Source: Pseudomonadota bacterium
GTDB taxonomy: Bacteria > Pseudomonadota > Alphaproteobacteria > SMXQ01
Assembly: GCA_022562375.1 (NCBI GenBank)
Contig: JADFPK010000068.1
Span: forward strand, 1 to 8,736
DNA: 8,736 nt
Reading direction: 5' to 3'
Each line of letters opens with the position of its first letter. Within the stretch, counting starts at the first letter, position 1. Below the pieces are notes generated by a model that was not told where the DNA came from, did no database searches, and saw nothing but the letters and a program-made list of their open reading frames with translations. The position numbers were made by a program, and so were the translations under genes. This document shows, in pieces, positions 5,695-8,736 of the stretch.

Positions 5695-7858
5695 ACGCAC
5701 CCTCGACGTCATCGGCCTCGGCCGCGCCGGCGTCGATTTCTATGGCGAACAGATCGGCGGCCGTCTCGAGGACATGGCGAGCTTCGCCAAATATGTCGGC
5801 GGCAGCCCGACCAACACCGTCATCGGCGCCGCCAGGCTGGGGCTGAAGGCGGCGCTCATCACCCGTGTCGGCGACGAGCATATGGGCCGCTTCATCCGCG
5901 AGACCCTGGAAGCGGAAGGCGTCGATACCAGCCACGTCAAGACCGATCCGGAGCGCCTGACCGCGCTCGTCATCCTCGGCATTCGCGACCGCGACACCTT
6001 CCCGCTGATCTTCTATCGCCAGGACTGCGCCGACATGGCGATCGACGAGGGCGATTTCGACCGCGACTTCATCGCCTCGGCCAAGGCGCTTCTCGTCAGC
6101 GGCAGCCATTTCTCCACCCCTCGGGTGAACCGCGCCTCGCGCGCCGCCATCGCCCATGCCAGGGCCACCGGCACCAAGGTAGCGCTCGACCTCGATTACC
6201 GGCCGGTGCTGTGGGGCTTGACCGGCCATGGGCTCGGCGAGGAACGTTTCGTCGAAAGCGCCTCGGTCAGCGAACATCTGCAATCGATCGTGTCCGACTG
6301 CGACCTCGTCGTCGGCTCGGAAGAGGAGATCCACATCGCCGGCGGCGCCACCGACACGATGGCGGCGCTCCGGCGCCTGCGCCGGCTCACCGGGGCGGTG
6401 CTGGTGGTCAAGCGCGGGCCGATGGGCTGCGTCGTCTTCGACGGCGCCATTCCCGGCGCCATCGAGGACGGCATCGCCGGCGCCGGCTTCGAGGTCGAGG
6501 TCTTCAACGTGCTCGGCGCCGGCGACGCCTTCATGGCCGGCTTCCTCCATGGCTGGCTTTCGGGCGCGGCGCTCGAGGATTGTTGCCGCACCGCCAACGC
6601 CTGCGGCGCCATCGTCGTCTCGCGTCACGGCTGCGCCCCGGCGATGCCGAGCCTGGTGGAACTCCGGGATTTCCTCGACAAGGGCAGCCCGCACCGCCGT
6701 CTGCGCGACGATAAGCGCCTCGGCCACATCCACTGGGTGACCAACCGGGCGCGGCCATGGCCGGAGATCTGCGCCTTCGCCTTCGATCACCGCACTCAGT
6801 TCCTCGATCTCGCCGAGGCCAACGGCAAGGGGGCGGCGGACATCGCGCGGTTCAAGCGGCTGTGCTGGCGGGCGGCGGATGAGGCGGCGGGGGATCAGGG
6901 GTGCGGCGGCATATTGTGCGACGACCTCTATGGCCAGGAGACCCTGGATGCCGCCACCGGCAGCGGTTTCTGGATCGGCCGGCCGGTCGAGGTCCCGGCC
7001 TCGCGCCCGGTGGAATTCGCCGGCGGCGCCGATCTGGCGACGACGCTTCGCGCCTGGCCGGTGGAACATTGCGTCAAGTGCCTGGTCCACTATCACCCCG
7101 ATGACGAGCCAGGTTTGCGCCAACGCCAGGAGCGGAGCGTCGCCGCCCTGTTCGAGGCCTGCCGGGCGACGCGCCATGAGTTGCTTCTCGAAATCATCCC
7201 GCCCGAGGACAGCGACACCGATGCCGGGACCGTCGCCAGGGCGCTCGACCGCTTCTACGCACTCGGCGTCTATCCCGACTGGTGGAAGCTGCCGCCGTCG
7301 GACGACGCCCGGACCTGGGCCAACATCGCGGCCGTTATCGCGTCGCGCGATCCCCATTGCCGGGGGGTCTTGATGCTCGGTCTCGAGGCGGCCGAAGATG
7401 TCCTGGCGCGCGCCTTCGAGGTGGCGGCGGGCGAGCCTATGTGCAAGGGTTTCACCGTCGGGCGCAGCATCTTCAACGCCGCCGCCGGATCGTGGTTCGC
7501 CGGTAAGACCGACGACGCGGCGGCGGTCGCCGACGGGCTCGTTTACATCTCCGACCTGAACGGCTTCCTCTATTGCCTGGATGAGAAGACCGGCGAGGAA
7601 TACTGGAAATACGACACGCTGGCGGCCATCTGGGGATCGCCCAAATCACAAAATCCGAACAGCAACCAGTCCCCACTTTCGGTCTTGTGCCCATCGCATA
7701 TAAACCAACTCGCGGCACCATCGGGGCAGAAATACTTAACGACTATCGCCGTCTCCTCGGCAGGGCGATCCGGCGCGGCATTTATTAGCTGGGCCTCAAT
7801 TTCTCGTGTGAGCAGCTTCATACCGCCCACCAGACGCTATTATTCGTCTCAGTCATGA
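5687..7858 (+). CDS. iolC: 5-dehydro-2-deoxygluconokinase fused to a DUF2090 domain, with a foreign chimeric C-terminus
   Basis: IolC phosphorylates DKG with ATP to give DKG-6-phosphate. The ATG at 5687 overlaps the iolB stop by 8 nt; an upstream in-frame ATG at 5630 lies inside iolB and lacks family sequence. The PfkB-family kinase domain spans about residues 1-330, with the sugar site YVGGSPTNT near 37-45 and the C-terminal signature [13 protein letters not shown] (274-286) carrying catalytic Asp280. The second domain, about 345-610, is DUF2090, aldolase-like, with FDHRTQF (366-372) and [10 protein letters not shown] (587-596). It is often fused to IolC and is suspected to cleave DKG-6-phosphate. 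Native sequence ends near residue 616 (DDAAAVADG). After that comes one PQQ-propeller blade (to about 652) and then a tail read from the antisense strand of a DUF2958 gene. Roughly the last 25-30 native residues appear lost, as judged by family length from memory. Confidence 0.9.
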   Translation: MAERTLDVIGLGRAGVDFYGEQIGGRLEDMASFAKYVGGSPTNTVIGAARLGLKAALITRVGDEHMGRFIRETLEAEGVDTSHVKTDPERLTALVILGIRDRDTFPLIFYRQDCADMAIDEGDFDRDFIASAKALLVSGSHFSTPRVNRASRAAIAHARATGTKVALDLDYRPVLWGLTGHGLGEERFVESASVSEHLQSIVSDCDLVVGSEEEIHIAGGATDTMAALRRLRRLTGAVLVVKRGPMGCVVFDGAIPGAIEDGIAGAGFEVEVFNVLGAGDAFMAGFLHGWLSGAALEDCCRTANACGAIVVSRHGCAPAMPSLVELRDFLDKGSPHRRLRDDKRLGHIHWVTNRARPWPEICAFAFDHRTQFLDLAEANGKGAADIARFKRLCWRAADEAAGDQGCGGILCDDLYGQETLDAATGSGFWIGRPVEVPASRPVEFAGGADLATTLRAWPVEHCVKCLVHYHPDDEPGLRQRQERSVAALFEACRATRHELLLEIIPPEDSDTDAGTVARALDRFYALGVYPDWWKLPPSDDARTWANIAAVIASRDPHCRGVLMLGLEAAEDVLARAFEVAAGEPMCKGFTVGRSIFNAAAGSWFAGKTDDAAAVADGLVYISDLNGFLYCLDEKTGEEYWKYDTLAAIWGSPKSQNPNSNQSPLSVLCPSHINQLAAPSGQKYLTTIAVSSAGRSGAAFISWASISRVSSFIPPTRRYYSSQS
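7526..7642 (+). pseudogene. Fragment of a PQQ-type beta-propeller protein fused in frame to iolC
   Basis: Codons 614-652 of the iolC frame read VADG, then [19 protein letters not shown], then [16 protein letters not shown]. This is the repeat style of PQQ-binding-like beta-propeller proteins (DGxVYxxDxxGxLYxLDxxTGxxxW), not of IolC or DUF2090. The fragment covers about one blade and has no start or end of its own. Its left border falls in codons that could belong to either protein (AVADG). Its right border is the gccc at 7639-7642, which reads as Ser-Pro codons of the propeller and as the complement of Leu-Gly codons in the DUF2958 gene. Confidence 0.65.
7570..7821 (-). pseudogene. DUF2958-family protein, 3' end lost at a rearrangement junction
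   Basis: From ATG 7821 the frame encodes [20 protein letters not shown], then [20 protein letters not shown] (residues 25-44), then [12 protein letters not shown] (50-61). These match the start, the VVKFF..WF strand and the FGxCDLG motif that I associate with DUF2958, a small (about 110 aa) family common on plasmids and integrative elements, of unknown function. After Gly61 (7639) the frame runs into the complement of the propeller fragment and stops at 7570, so about 22 residues are foreign and the family's C-terminal half is missing. The ATG overlaps the stop of a 12-codon upstream frame (ATGA). A GTG at 7830 is a weaker alternative start. Confidence 0.55.
7818..7856 (-). CDS. 12-codon upstream reading frame coupled to the DUF2958 gene
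   Basis: On the minus strand ATG at 7856-7854 opens a frame reading [12 protein letters not shown] and stops at TGA 7820-7818. The stop shares ATGA with the DUF2958 start. It is preceded by a perfect AAGGAG at 7868-7863 with 6-bp spacing, better than the site in front of the DUF2958 gene itself. This suggests a translated leader peptide that couples to or controls the downstream gene. It could also be a remnant of a longer gene whose frame was lost. No homologue is recognised. Confidence 0.4.
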   Translation of the reverse strand: MTETNNSVWWAV

Positions 7859-7926
7859 TTCACTCCTTGGTAGTGAGTTGTGATCAGGGGTCGGTCCTGT
7901 TGACGCAGTTCCGGCCCCGCCTAAAT

Positions 7927-8115
7927 CTATTCTTCGACCAGCGGTTTGATTACCTCCCGGTACTCTTTGGGCAGATCATCAATGGCGGATACCTTCTGAG
8001 CTTCGTCTAGAAAACCATCCCACCAAACGCTCCCGAGCTTCCGTATGCGGGGATCGCACATGACGCGGGCCAACTTACGAGACCAGAAGGGATCAACAGT
8101 TAAGGGCCAACTCAT
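7927..8115 (-). CDS. Small protein of unknown function, coupled to the recombinase gene
   Basis: A 62-aa acidic protein beginning MSWPLTVDPFWSRKLARVMC and ending in EVIKPLVEE, rich in Trp in its first half (residues 3, 11, 31, 32). It has no signal peptide or membrane segment. Its ATG (8113-8115) overlaps the recombinase stop codon as ATGA, so the two genes are very probably one transcript with coupled translation. Family not recognised. It might be an accessory factor of the recombinase or simply cargo; nothing in the sequence decides. Confidence 0.5.
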   Translation of the reverse strand: MSWPLTVDPFWSRKLARVMCDPRIRKLGSVWWDGFLDEAQKVSAIDDLPKEYREVIKPLVEE

Positions 8116-8735
8116 CGCCCCACCATTCGCTTGATGCTGGTGTGAAAATACGGCCCACCGCTAGGACCAAAATGACCTAGTGCAGCGAGTTCACGGGCGA
8201 CGGCACCATACGTTCTACGCGCACCCGTCTTCGGACTTTTCCGGTACAGACGCTTCGCCTGTCTCACTACTTCGGCGGGGACGGGCTTACGGCCTTCGCA
8301 TCTTCGGCCCAACTTCGCTGACGCCCGGTCCCGACCCGCCCGGAGCTTATGGACTACGCCATCCCGTTCGAATGCGCTTATGACACCCAAGATTCCTCGC
8401 ACGAGCTTCCGCGTTCCGTCCGGATCATCGCTGGTGAACAGGTCAGGCTGGTTGGTCGGAATCAACTCGTAGCCCTTCTGCCGGAACATCCGGGCCGCAG
8501 CTTCTTGAATTTCAATATCGCGAGCCAATCGACTGACCGACTCGATCAACACGACCTTGCAGCCGTTCCCGTAGAGTCTGTCGAGCATCGCCCCGAACTG
8601 CTCCCGGTCCCCGATGGGCGTAGTGCCGCTGACGCCCTCATCATAGAACCAGCCAATGACCTTCAGCCCCGCCTGCTTGGCGTAGGCGGTGATAGCGGCC
8701 CTTTGGCGGGCTTGAGACGCCTTGTCGCCGCTGTT
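8112..8735 (-). CDS. Serine recombinase (resolvase/invertase family), N-terminus beyond the window
   Basis: The frame is open from the right edge (8735) through 207 codons to TGA 8114-8112. The visible part starts NSGDKASQARQRAAITAYAK, then has DEGVSGTTPIGDREQFGAML (32-51) and the catalytic-domain motif VLIESVSRLARD (62-73), whose arginines (69, 72) belong to the active site of small serine recombinases. The nucleophilic Ser lies upstream, outside the window, in the YxRVS motif. The C-terminal part, RRTYGAVARELAALGHFGPS followed by HTSIKRMV, is a helix-turn-helix DNA-binding domain as in resolvases and IS607- or Tn3-type recombinases. An internal ATG at 8588 is not the start, because family sequence continues upstream. 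It probably serves a plasmid, transposon or integrative element. Confidence 0.85.
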   Translation of the reverse strand, partial: NSGDKASQARQRAAITAYAKQAGLKVIGWFYDEGVSGTTPIGDREQFGAMLDRLYGNGCKVVLIESVSRLARDIEIQEAAARMFRQKGYELIPTNQPDLFTSDDPDGTRKLVRGILGVISAFERDGVVHKLRAGRDRASAKLGRRCEGRKPVPAEVVRQAKRLYRKSPKTGARRTYGAVARELAALGHFGPSGGPYFHTSIKRMVGR

Positions 8736-8736
8736 G

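Noticed and set aside
5618..7357. 579-codon minus-strand frame opposite iolC
   Set aside because: Antisense shadow of iolC with Asp/Ala/Gly/Arg-rich translation and no recognisable domain.
7887..7918. GGGGTCGG / CCGGCCCC stem-loop between the 62-aa gene and the DUF2958 leader
   Set aside because: Eight pairs with one G-U and a 16-nt loop, but no T-run follows on either strand; too weak to call a terminator.

Overview
The window is high-GC DNA (most of it well above 60% G+C). Gene content and codon use suggest an alphaproteobacterium: a long-form malate synthase A, a divergent iolG / iolB-iolC myo-inositol cluster with an IolC-DUF2090 fusion, and a PagL-like outer-membrane protein. No rRNA, tRNA or CRISPR array was seen. 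Taxonomy is inferred from protein style only. Left part (1-1515): the window opens inside an unidentified plus-strand reading frame (2-241), visible only as its C-terminal 79 residues. Next, on the minus strand, is an exported beta-barrel protein of the lipid A 3-O-deacylase (PagL) type whose catalytic histidine position reads glutamine. The stretch 1082-1515 holds no intact gene but contains a decayed, frameshifted remnant of a sugar-type ABC transporter ATPase. Centre left (1516-3683): aceB, malate synthase A of the glyoxylate bypass, lies on the minus strand. About 220 bp upstream is a good sigma70-like promoter with a dyad just behind it. Beyond that, an AT-rich block leads into a 164-bp nested array of direct and inverted repeats (3490-3653), which looks like a REP/MITE-type element. 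Centre right (3684-7535): the inositol genes. iolG (inositol 2-dehydrogenase) is on the minus strand. iolB (5-deoxy-glucuronate isomerase) and iolC (5-dehydro-2-deoxygluconokinase plus DUF2090) are on the plus strand and overlap by 8 nt. Together these supply the first step, the isomerase step, the kinase step and possibly the aldolase step of inositol breakdown. iolD and iolE, needed in between, are not in the window. Right part (7535-8736): the end of iolC is a three-way chimera. Its C-terminus runs in frame into about 105 bp encoding one blade of a PQQ-type beta-propeller. That fragment then joins, through a 4-bp shared gccc, the truncated 3' side of an antisense DUF2958 gene. The remaining DNA has lower GC and mobile-element character: a DUF2958 remnant preceded by a 12-codon translationally coupled reading frame, a 62-aa unknown protein, and a serine recombinase running off the right edge. 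Whether the chimera is a real rearrangement or an assembly error is the main question raised by the window.
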